Part shown: positions 1 through 6,565 of the stretch, one piece after another
How the letters are laid out: every line of letters starts with the position of its first letter
Numbering within the stretch: position 1 is the first letter of the stretch
Assembly: GCA_012840625.1 (NCBI GenBank)
Contig: DUSB01000076.1
Location: forward strand, 1-10,490
Length of the DNA: 10,490 nt
Direction: 5' to 3'
Source: Syntrophomonadaceae bacterium
GTDB lineage: Bacteria > Bacillota > Syntrophomonadia > Syntrophomonadales > Syntrophomonadaceae
Made by a program: the position numbers and the translations under genes
The notes under the pieces: generated by a model
Told to the model about the DNA's origin: nothing
Seen by the model: the letters and a program-made list of their open reading frames with translations, nothing else
The model's database searches: none

Positions 1-1076
1 CGGATATATTTTAAAATAGCTCCCGCCGTTAATACCCGTGGACTCAGTACCATATCAATGCCAATTTGTTCTACCAGAGGCATGATATCCGAACGTTTAA
101 CCTGGGCAATGGTTTTTTGTACGCCCAATCTCCTGGCAATCAAAGCACTTAAAAGATTAATTTTGTCATCATTGGTTACGGCCACAAAAAGATCTGAGGT
201 TTTAACGTTTTCTGATTCCAGAAGCTCATAATCACTGCCATCACCGTGGATCACCAGGGTAGTATTTAATCTTTCTGAAATATCCCGCGCTCGTTTTAAA
301 TCTCGCTCAATGATTTTTATATTCAGTGCAGGGCGGTATTCTTCCAGGATTTTAGCCAGATAATACCCCGTTCGCCCCCCACCCAAAATAATGACGTTTT
401 CAACCTTGCGTCGGCTGATCCCTAATATTCTCTCTACATCACGCATGTCAGCACTTTTCGCCATCACATTGATATGATCGCCTGCCTGGAAACTATGATC
501 TCCATCAGGGATAATAAGTTTTCCCCCACGCATAATAGAGACAATATTATAAGGGGCATAGGTATCCAGATCACGAAGCTTTCTACCCAGCAAGGGCGAA
601 TCCTCCTGCAAAGCCAGTCCTATGACCTGCACTTTACCCTCCGCATAATAGTCTACATGCAGGGCATGAGGATATTTAACGGTTCGTGCTATTTCCTCCG
701 CGGTAACCCGTTCCGGATTTATAATCAAATCAATACCCATCTGCTGGTTAAGATTTTTTATTTCCAGGTATTCTGTGTTTCGAACCCTGGCCACAGTAGT
801 TTTCACTCCATATTGCTTGGCCAGCATACAGGCTATCATATTTAATTCATCATACTGGGTTACGGCCAAAAACATATCGGTATTCCTTATGCCTGCTCTT
901 TCCAGAATTGAAATTGATGAACCGCTGCCATGAATGACCTGTACATCCAGCATATCATCAACGGTTTTTTGCCGTTCAGCATCCTGCTCAATAAGGATTA
1001 CATCGTGATCTTCACTGGATAGCATTTGTGCCATATTGAATCCTACTTTACCCGCTCCGACAATAATCGTTTGCAT
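1..1076 (-). CDS. trkA: TrkA-type potassium uptake regulator (partial, C-terminus off window)
   Basis: Cytoplasmic NAD(H)-binding regulatory subunit of a Trk/Ktr potassium uptake system; the family gates a TrkH/TrkG membrane channel in response to nucleotide. The 358 visible residues show the duplicated RCK layout. The first Rossmann domain begins with GAGKVG at residues 7-12 and ends its second strand with acidic E30. A first RCK_C (TrkA_C) domain lies at about 140-210. A second Rossmann domain starts with GGGRTG at 232-237, with E257 at the equivalent acidic position. The second RCK_C domain is cut off by the left window edge. The ATG at 1076 follows GGTGATC, which pairs with the 16S tail. 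It starts 15 bp after the YchF gene stop, so it is probably the distal gene of the pfkA run. No channel subunit gene is visible; trkH may lie further left. Identity is firm; regulation is inferred. Confidence 0.95.
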   Translation of the reverse strand, partial: MQTIIVGAGKVGFNMAQMLSSEDHDVILIEQDAERQKTVDDMLDVQVIHGSGSSISILERAGIRNTDMFLAVTQYDELNMIACMLAKQYGVKTTVARVRNTEYLEIKNLNQQMGIDLIINPERVTAEEIARTVKYPHALHVDYYAEGKVQVIGLALQEDSPLLGRKLRDLDTYAPYNIVSIMRGGKLIIPDGDHSFQAGDHINVMAKSADMRDVERILGISRRKVENVIILGGGRTGYYLAKILEEYRPALNIKIIERDLKRARDISERLNTTLVIHGDGSDYELLESENVKTSDLFVAVTNDDKINLLSALIARRLGVQKTIAQVKRSDIMPLVEQIGIDMVLSPRVLTAGAILKYI

Positions 1077-1091
1077 CTTTGATCACCCATC

Positions 1092-2150
1092 CTAAACATT
1101 AAAGCGGAAGTGAACTATATCCCCATCCTGGATCATGTATTCCTTGCCTTCCAGTCGAAACAAGCCTTCTTCTTTTACTGCGGCCATGCTTTTATGTTCG
1201 TAATAATCCTGATAGGCTACCACTTCAGCCCGTATAAAACCCCTTTCTATGTCAGAATGGATCTTGCCGGCAGCCATTCTGGCATTAGTCCCTGCATTAA
1301 TGGTCCAGGCTTTTACCTCGTCATCCCCTACTGTAAAGAAGGAAATTAAGCCCAGGCGTTCATACATACTACGAGCAATCTTCTCTATACCTGATTCGCT
1401 GATCCCCAAATCCTTATAAAATTCTTCTTTTTCCTCCGCTTCCAATTCTGCTATTTCCCTTTCGATACTGGCGGAAACAGTTACAATCGGTATACCCTTT
1501 TCCTGACAATAATTTTCAACTTCCTGCTTCTGTTTATAACTGCCGCTGCTTATATCATCTTCCCCAAGATTGATGCAAACCAACATTGGCTTCATAGTTA
1601 AAAATTGATAGCTGTTCATGATGAGTTCTTCTTCCTCATCAAGAGTGACCGCTGAAATTGGCAACTCCTTTTCCAGGGCATCTTGCAAACGCTCCAGCAG
1701 AGCAAGTTCTTTTAGCATCTGGTTTTTCTTTTTGTTTTGATGGATACGCTCCATGCGTTTTTCAATTAAATCCAGGTCAGCAATCAATAATTCATAAGCA
1801 ACAGTCTCTATATCCCGTAAGGGCTCAACTGCATCATAATAATGAGGGATCTCAGCATTATCAAAAGCACAAACTACATGAAGCAGTGCATCCGCTTTAC
1901 GTACAGAATCTAAAAAGATATTAGCACCCTTTTCATTGTCCGGAATTAAACCAGGAATATCGACCACCTCTAACTGAGCATAAGTAGTCTTTTTAGGCTG
2001 ATAGACAGAAGATAAATAATCGATCCGGCCATCCGGAATTTTTGCGATCCCCATATTTGCTTTGGCCTGATTATTGGGACTGTGTTCAGTTAACAGCTCA
2101 AATAGTGTTGTTTTTCCCACCATCGGCAGGCCGATGATACCTAATTGCAT
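1092..2150 (-). CDS. ychF: YchF/OLA1-family ATPase (Obg-like P-loop protein)
   Basis: Universally conserved TRAFAC P-loop ATPase that associates with ribosomes and has been linked to translation and oxidative-stress responses. The product is 352 aa, slightly shorter than the usual ~363. G1 is GLPMVGKTT at residues 7-15. G3 is DIPGL at about 64-68. The position that carries NKxD in ordinary GTPases reads NLGE here, the NxxE form that makes YchF prefer ATP over GTP. A helical insertion with many charged residues occupies about 125-170. The C-terminal TGS domain contains the family block around FFTVGDDEVKAWTI and AAGKIHSDIERGFIRAE, and ends with QDGDIVHFRFNV. The N-terminus departs from the common MGFKCGIVGLPNVGKS form, so it belongs to a divergent branch. 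The ATG follows GAGG with a short spacer. It sits 58 bp after the PH-protein gene and 15 bp before trkA. Confidence 0.95.
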   Translation of the reverse strand: MQLGIIGLPMVGKTTLFELLTEHSPNNQAKANMGIAKIPDGRIDYLSSVYQPKKTTYAQLEVVDIPGLIPDNEKGANIFLDSVRKADALLHVVCAFDNAEIPHYYDAVEPLRDIETVAYELLIADLDLIEKRMERIHQNKKKNQMLKELALLERLQDALEKELPISAVTLDEEEELIMNSYQFLTMKPMLVCINLGEDDISSGSYKQKQEVENYCQEKGIPIVTVSASIEREIAELEAEEKEEFYKDLGISESGIEKIARSMYERLGLISFFTVGDDEVKAWTINAGTNARMAAGKIHSDIERGFIRAEVVAYQDYYEHKSMAAVKEEGLFRLEGKEYMIQDGDIVHFRFNV

Positions 2151-2208
2151 TTTGCCTCGATCCTTTCCTAACTAAACATGCAGTAACTTAATCATCAACA
2201 ATTTTATA

Positions 2209-3036
2209 TTATAAATGTATCGCGGAAAAAGATAAAATAAAAAAGATGCCAGTAACCGCCATTCCAAGCAGCAGTGTTATATAGCCCCCATCCTGGCTGA
2301 ATTGAAATAAGCGACTGGCATTGCTTACATTAAAGAAAAACAGCCCAATCGCCAGAACCAGCAGGAGAATAATAAATCTTGAAGCTCCTGAACCAGGGAA
2401 AAAGATAGCCACATAAGCTGCAAAAGCCACTAATAAAATAATGTTTAAACGGTAATAAAGCTGGAAGAAACGATCATTCCTGATGTTATGCCCCTTTTCT
2501 TCCACAGACATCTCATCCATATCGATCACATTAATCTCTTTATCGGCTTTTTCAGCAAGTACTTCTGCCAATTTTGCTTCTGCAGGTGTCAGACCAAAAA
2601 ATCCCTGTTGTGTTTTAAGATATAAGAAACCTTCTTCAGGATAGGTGGCATACATGCGCACGGGGCCCAAACCTCTAACAGAATATAATCCGATCATGTA
2701 ACCCGGCCAGCTCACCCCTAGAAAAGGGAATAAATTCGCCTCTCCCCGAACATGTATGATATCATCAAAATCATCCCAGGGAATCAGTTTGCGCTGGAAC
2801 CCCCAGCATATCTTTAATCCATCCTCCTGTACCTGATAAGACATGGTAAAAGCACCGATAATCAAATATATATAGATCACTAAAAAAATATATGTGGGCA
2901 GATACAAAAGAATCTTCAGCACCCTGTCATCCGGTCCCAGAGAATAATTAATTCCCCAGATAATAAAGGTAAAAAGGATTATACCCAGCAGTAAACCCCA
3001 CCAGGCTCCAAAAGACTTTTGCGCCCTATATTGCAT
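2209..3036 (-). CDS. Membrane protein with bacterial PH-like domain (bPH family)
   Basis: Predicted integral membrane protein of 275 aa with unknown role. Two hydrophobic segments come first (about residues 11-31 and 39-63). A soluble region at about 66-165 resembles bacterial PH domains such as those of YdbS-like or bPH_5 proteins: QEDGLKICWGFQRKLIPWDD is the typical strand-turn-strand opening, followed by a strand with YATYPEEGFLYLKT and a helix starting LTPAEAKLAEVL. Three more hydrophobic segments follow (about 196-213, 219-237, 251-271). A reading frame extends upstream to a TTG at 3051, but GGGGGGAG at 3042-3049 lies 5 nt from the ATG at 3036, so I choose that ATG. It starts 21 bp after the hydroxybutyryl-CoA dehydrogenase stop, so it is probably co-transcribed. 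No catalytic motif is seen, so a function cannot be named. Confidence 0.8.
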   Translation of the reverse strand: MQYRAQKSFGAWWGLLLGIILFTFIIWGINYSLGPDDRVLKILLYLPTYIFLVIYIYLIIGAFTMSYQVQEDGLKICWGFQRKLIPWDDFDDIIHVRGEANLFPFLGVSWPGYMIGLYSVRGLGPVRMYATYPEEGFLYLKTQQGFFGLTPAEAKLAEVLAEKADKEINVIDMDEMSVEEKGHNIRNDRFFQLYYRLNIILLVAFAAYVAIFFPGSGASRFIILLLVLAIGLFFFNVSNASRLFQFSQDGGYITLLLGMAVTGIFFILSFSAIHL

Positions 3037-3041
3037 ACAAA

Positions 3042-3049
3042 CTCCCCCC
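3042..3049 (-). promoter_or_regulatory. Ribosome binding site deciding the PH-protein start
   Basis: GGGGGGAG on the minus strand, followed by a 5-nt spacer and ATG at 3036. It lies inside the upstream TTG extension of the frame, which argues against that extension. Confidence 0.7.
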
Positions 3050-3057
3050 AATGGATT

Positions 3058-3909
3058 TCAGTCTTGATAGCGATAAAAGCCCCTCCCGCTTTTACGTCCG
3101 TAATATCCTGCCCGCACCATGGTGGAAAACATAATATGCGGCCGATACTTGGAATCACGAAATTCTTCATAGAATCCTATCAAAGCAGCATAGAGCTGAT
3201 CCAGACCAATCTGATCGGCCAAAGCCAGAGGACCCACCGGCATACCAACACCCAAACATAATGCCGTATCAAGGGTTTCTGTATCTGCCAGACCTTCACC
3301 AAGGATGGTAATGGCTTCGTTTATATATACAGCCAGTACCCGATTGACAATATAACCGGGACTCTCCCGGTTTACAACAACATATTTCTTTTTCATCTGT
3401 TCGACATAACTGCAGACCGTTTGCAGCGTTTCTTCCGAAGTCTCCATACCCTTTACCAGTTCAACCAGCTGCATGCGCGGCAATGGATGTACAAAATGCA
3501 TGCCTATAACCCGATCAGGCCGTCGGGTTGTAGCAGCAATCTCTGTAATCGAAAGAGAAGATGTATTCGTTGCCAGAATAGTATGCTCCGGACAAATGTT
3601 ATCCAACTCAGTAAACAGCTGTTTCTTCACCGCTATGTTTTCTACCACTGCTTCGATCACCAGATCAACCTGGTTCAGGGCGGCCAAGTCAATGGTACCA
3701 TGAATATGATCCAGCACCTGCTCTTTTTCCCGGCGGTTCATTTGGCCTTTTGCCATCTGCTCATCGAGATGATCCTCGATGGTCTTTAAGCCATCGCGCA
3801 CAAAGGACATCTGCAGATCCCGCAGGATAACCTGATATCCTGCCTGAGCCGCTTCCTGAGCGATGCTGGCTCCCATTAACCCTGCGCCAAGAACCGCAAT
3901 TTTCTCCAT
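3058..3909 (-). CDS. hbd: 3-hydroxyacyl-CoA dehydrogenase, 3-hydroxybutyryl-CoA type
   Basis: Predicted NAD(P)-dependent oxidoreductase interconverting acetoacetyl-CoA and 3-hydroxybutyryl-CoA, a step of butyrate formation or short-chain fatty acid oxidation in anaerobes. The length of 283 aa matches the stand-alone clostridial Hbd class. The Rossmann loop is GAGLMG at residues 8-13, and D31 ends the second strand. The expected catalytic residues are present: S117 in NTSS, H138 in GMHF, E150 in QLVELV, and N189 in GYIVNR. The C-terminal helical domain spans about 185-283 and ends GRKSGRGFYRY. Two blocks deviate: HFFNPVP is HFVHPLP here, and NHPMGP is VGMPVGP. The start ATG has AAGGGGG upstream. 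It lies 30 bp after the pfkA stop and 21 bp before the PH-protein gene. No thiolase, crotonase or acyl-CoA dehydrogenase gene is nearby, so the exact substrate chain length and pathway direction are open. Confidence 0.9.
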   Translation of the reverse strand: MEKIAVLGAGLMGASIAQEAAQAGYQVILRDLQMSFVRDGLKTIEDHLDEQMAKGQMNRREKEQVLDHIHGTIDLAALNQVDLVIEAVVENIAVKKQLFTELDNICPEHTILATNTSSLSITEIAATTRRPDRVIGMHFVHPLPRMQLVELVKGMETSEETLQTVCSYVEQMKKKYVVVNRESPGYIVNRVLAVYINEAITILGEGLADTETLDTALCLGVGMPVGPLALADQIGLDQLYAALIGFYEEFRDSKYRPHIMFSTMVRAGYYGRKSGRGFYRYQD

Positions 3910-3939
3910 ATCCCAACCCCCTTTGCTATCTTGTTTTTC

Positions 3940-5031
3940 CTAGTCCCCAAAACTCATTCCTACCGCTTTGGCCGCTCTAACAATATCGCTGTCGGGGTCA
4001 ACATTTTTCAGCTTTTCAATGGCATCTATTATGGGAACCGCCACAATATCTGAACCACGCAGGCTGACCATGGTGCCATATGCACCGCGGGCAAAGGCCT
4101 CTACAGCAGCAACACCATATCGGGTTGAAAGGATACGGTCATAAGGAATCGGAGCTCCTCCGCGCTGTAAATGTCCTAACACAGTAACCCGTGTTTCCAT
4201 GCCGGCCGATTTTTCCAGCTGCTGAGCCAATTTCTCCCCCGCCCCCCCCAGACGAATAGGATCGTGGCTCTGCGGCACCATCTGTTTGACCACCATTTCA
4301 CCATCTACTTCTCTGGCTCCTTCTGCCACTACAATAATGCTGAATTTTTTACCCTTTTCATAGCGATGTTTTACTTGTTCCACTACCCTGTCAACCTGGT
4401 AGGGAATTTCAGGAATAAGAATAACATCAGCTCCGCCCGCCATTCCTGCATGCAAAGCAATCCAGCCAGCATACCGTCCCATAACCTCCAAGATCATGAT
4501 GCGGTGGTGTGATTCTGCTGTAGTGTGTAAACGATCCAGGGCTTCTGTAGCAGTATCTACTGCGGTATGAAAGCCAAAGGTTACATCAGTAGCTGATAAA
4601 TCATTATCAATCGTTTTGGGTACCCCCACCACCTTAATTCCTTTTTCGTAAAATTCCTGGGCAATATGCAGGCTTCCATCTCCACCGATAACGATCAGAC
4701 CCTGTATGCCTAATTCTCTCATGTTTTCAATGGCACGGTCTGATTGATCCGTAAATACCTCCTGTTCATCCTCTACGGTCAAATAGCGAAAAGGATTGTC
4801 CCGATTACTGCTACCCAAAATCGTTCCTCCGGTATGAGCAATACCTGATACCGTTTCCAGGGTCAGGGGAATATAATCTTTTTCCACCATCCCTTTGAAA
4901 CCATCCAGAAAGCCGATAACTTCCATACCATAAACATTAATGGCCGATTTTGTCACCGCGCGAATCACGGCATTAAGTCCGGGGCAATCTCCTCCACCAG
5001 TTAATACTGCAATTTTTTTTGTGCCTGACAC
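3940..5031 (-). CDS. pfkA: 6-phosphofructokinase, probably ATP-dependent, Gly/Lys active-site type
   Basis: Phosphorylates fructose 6-phosphate to fructose 1,6-bisphosphate in glycolysis; cytoplasmic. The product is 363 aa, longer than the ~320 aa of the E. coli/Bacillus PfkA type. Motifs from the chosen start: GGGDCPGLNAVIR at 12-24, GGDGS at 116-120, PKTIDND at 138-144 with D142 the likely base, MGR at 184-186, and HLQRGG at 287-292. The Gly in GGDGS (E. coli G104 position) favours ATP; pyrophosphate enzymes have Asp there. The Lys in PKTIDND (position 124) is shared with PPi enzymes and the actinobacterial-type ATP-PFK group. The GTG at 5031 is preceded by AGGAGG with a 7-nt spacer. The frame could extend 10 codons to an ATG at 5061, but that would bury the ribosome site inside the gene. 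It is first in the run hbd, PH protein, ychF, trkA; no pyruvate kinase gene is adjacent. Confidence 0.95.
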   Translation of the reverse strand: MSGTKKIAVLTGGGDCPGLNAVIRAVTKSAINVYGMEVIGFLDGFKGMVEKDYIPLTLETVSGIAHTGGTILGSSNRDNPFRYLTVEDEQEVFTDQSDRAIENMRELGIQGLIVIGGDGSLHIAQEFYEKGIKVVGVPKTIDNDLSATDVTFGFHTAVDTATEALDRLHTTAESHHRIMILEVMGRYAGWIALHAGMAGGADVILIPEIPYQVDRVVEQVKHRYEKGKKFSIIVVAEGAREVDGEMVVKQMVPQSHDPIRLGGAGEKLAQQLEKSAGMETRVTVLGHLQRGGAPIPYDRILSTRYGVAAVEAFARGAYGTMVSLRGSDIVAVPIIDAIEKLKNVDPDSDIVRAAKAVGMSFGD

Positions 5032-5038
5032 AATATTC

Positions 5039-5044
5039 CCTCCT
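5039..5044 (-). promoter_or_regulatory. Ribosome binding site deciding the pfkA GTG start
   Basis: Perfect AGGAGG on the minus strand, 7 nt before GTG at 5031. It supports GTG over the upstream in-frame ATG at 5061. Confidence 0.85.
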
Positions 5045-5064
5045 ATTTCATTATGTCCCATCCC

Positions 5065-5080
5065 TGCAGCAGCTGCTGCA
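5065..5080. repeat. 16-bp perfect palindrome in the pfkA leader
   Basis: TGCAGCAGCTGCTGCA reads the same on both strands and lies 33 bp upstream of the pfkA start codon. As RNA it has no real loop, so it is a better candidate for a dimeric protein-binding site than for a hairpin. No regulator is identified. Confidence 0.5.
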
Positions 5081-5160
5081 AAGTTTAGATTGCGTTAGAT
5101 AATACCTTGATATATTCGGTGTTCATAACACAAAACCTTTTGCCCACATCTTTAATCATA

Positions 5161-5188
5161 ATCTTATCATGCGTCGTAAGAATAACAA
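5161..5188 (-). promoter_or_regulatory. Weak candidate promoter for the pfkA run
   Basis: On the minus strand TTGTTA (5183-5188), a 16-nt spacer and TAAGAT (5161-5166) match the vegetative sigma-A consensus 4/6 in each box. It lies in the 172-bp gap upstream of pfkA, the largest gap in the minus-strand run, where a new transcript would be expected to start. The match is weak and could be chance in AT-rich DNA. Confidence 0.25.
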
Positions 5189-5203
5189 ACGTTGTTCTTC
5201 CTC

Positions 5204-6565
5204 TTATTTTTCCTTCTTACTCTCAAATCCTGCAAGAAAGATGGCATATTGAAGCGGCCTGCGAAAAGTATTGCGGACCACCCCCATAGAAAGCTCTGTT
5301 TCTGTCGTTTTGCGCGGCTTGGAATTCACTTCAATCAACCATAGTTTTCCCTGTTGATCGATTCCTATATCGAGGCCCAATTCTCCATACAGGGCTGAAC
5401 TTTCTTTTTCTAATGTTTCTGCTGTCAGCAGGCATAAATGATTTATTTCCTCGTTTCTTGCCTGGCTTTCCTGCTCATCCCACTTTAATACCTCCGCAAA
5501 TATATCTCTGATTGTTTCCGCCTTCCCCCCGCGACTCAAATTAGCAATCATACTCCCCCGGGCTGCAACCCGTGCAAATTTTTTACTGACCTGCCACTGC
5601 CCGGCACCATTCTTCTGGAAAATAATACGGATATCAAAAGGAGCCCCTTTATCTTGTGCCAGTTCCAGGCCCTGCTGTACAATATAAGCCTTTTTTTGCC
5701 GCACCGGGCGGGTTTTCTTCATCAATTCACGGGCGTTATCTGCCTTCCCTTTGCTGCGCCCCTGCTTATAAATGGTGTAGAATAGCTTGCCACTATTTTT
5801 ATTTACCCGAATAATTCCACGGCCCAGGCTGCCATCAGCCGGCTTTAAATACAGACTATGATAACGGGATAGCATCGACTGCAAACTATCCAGATTCAAT
5901 AGATGCGTTTCCGGAAGATAGTCCCATAGATCAGGATTCTTTATTAACAGCTGGTGCACCTTCCATTTGTTTAAAAATGACGGATTAAAATAATGAAGAT
6001 TAGCCAAGCTTTTTAAACGTCTTTTACAGGCCTGTACTGAACTCCTGCCTTCAGACCGACGGGAACTAATCCGATCATATACAACATCAGGAAGGGGATA
6101 GAGAGACGAACCCCAGCTGCCCTTCTCTTTGCCAATGCAGCGGTATTGATAGCCGCGTACGGTGCGTGTGTTCCAATTAATATCCGCAGGAGTGAAAACA
6201 TAAATTTGGCCGGGAAGGCTGCGGGCTATCCTGCTTAAACAAATAAGCTCCGCCTGTAAACTGGTAGGATGATATTCATCATGGTTGGGTATAGTGCTAC
6301 TGAAAATACCGATAATGGGTCCAAGGTGTAGATACTGGCCTACTTGATCATAGCGTATTTGGAAGACTTGATTTTTTTTTAAATAGAGCCCCTGCCTTAA
6401 TTGCGGCGATAATTTAAAAGACCGCAAAGCAGGAGAAGAAGGGCGTATGATTAAACGGCTACTTACGATTATCATGCCGGCCCGGACTCGTATAGTATTT
6501 ACAGGGGGAACCCCCAGCTTTTCCTGCAGCGATGCAGATAAAAAAATCTCGCCCAGCGGCTTCAT
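5204..6565 (-). CDS. YheC/YheD-family ATP-grasp protein, endospore coat-associated (downstream paralogue)
   Basis: ATP-grasp enzyme of the YheC/YheD family; Bacillus members are associated with the endospore coat, and the reaction catalysed is not established. The product is 453 aa. An N-terminal region carries HLGPIIGI at residues 80-87, a family signature. PDVVYDR follows at 159-165, and the ATP-grasp fold then begins: NKW at 199-201, the glycine-rich loop in LYLKPADGSLGRGI at 238-251, IVQQ at 295-298, DIRI at 311-314, NLSRGG at 342-347, ELGLDIGID at 395-403, and the metal-binding LIEVNSKP at 410-417 (E411 and N413). All expected catalytic blocks are intact. Its ATG overlaps the stop of the upstream paralogue as ATGA, with AGGAG 7 nt before it, so translation is probably coupled. 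A weak imperfect hairpin follows the stop, but no clear terminator. Confidence 0.9.
   Translation of the reverse strand: MKPLGEIFLSASLQEKLGVPPVNTIRVRAGMIIVSSRLIIRPSSPALRSFKLSPQLRQGLYLKKNQVFQIRYDQVGQYLHLGPIIGIFSSTIPNHDEYHPTSLQAELICLSRIARSLPGQIYVFTPADINWNTRTVRGYQYRCIGKEKGSWGSSLYPLPDVVYDRISSRRSEGRSSVQACKRRLKSLANLHYFNPSFLNKWKVHQLLIKNPDLWDYLPETHLLNLDSLQSMLSRYHSLYLKPADGSLGRGIIRVNKNSGKLFYTIYKQGRSKGKADNARELMKKTRPVRQKKAYIVQQGLELAQDKGAPFDIRIIFQKNGAGQWQVSKKFARVAARGSMIANLSRGGKAETIRDIFAEVLKWDEQESQARNEEINHLCLLTAETLEKESSALYGELGLDIGIDQQGKLWLIEVNSKPRKTTETELSMGVVRNTFRRPLQYAIFLAGFESKKEK

Noticed and set aside
474..845. Plus-strand open frame of 123 codons antisense to trkA
   Set aside because: It lies fully inside a well-supported gene on the other strand, with no ribosome site or family resemblance.
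5178..5199. Imperfect hairpin after the downstream YheC/YheD stop as a terminator
   Set aside because: The stem (AAGAACAA against TTGTTATTCTT) is AT-rich, bulged and lacks a T-tract, so it does not support termination.
5032..5203. Riboswitch or other structured leader before pfkA
   Set aside because: Apart from the short palindrome there is no nested pairing, conserved core or terminator/antiterminator arrangement that I can recognise.
5107..5289. Plus-strand open frame of 60 codons over the pfkA upstream gap
   Set aside because: It has no convincing ribosome site, runs into the 3' end of the YheC/YheD gene antisense, and the product has no recognisable features.
6562..6565. Possible frameshift splitting one ATP-grasp gene into two
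   Set aside because: Each frame encodes a full-length family member with the same motifs in the same order, so these are tandem paralogues with a stop/start overlap.
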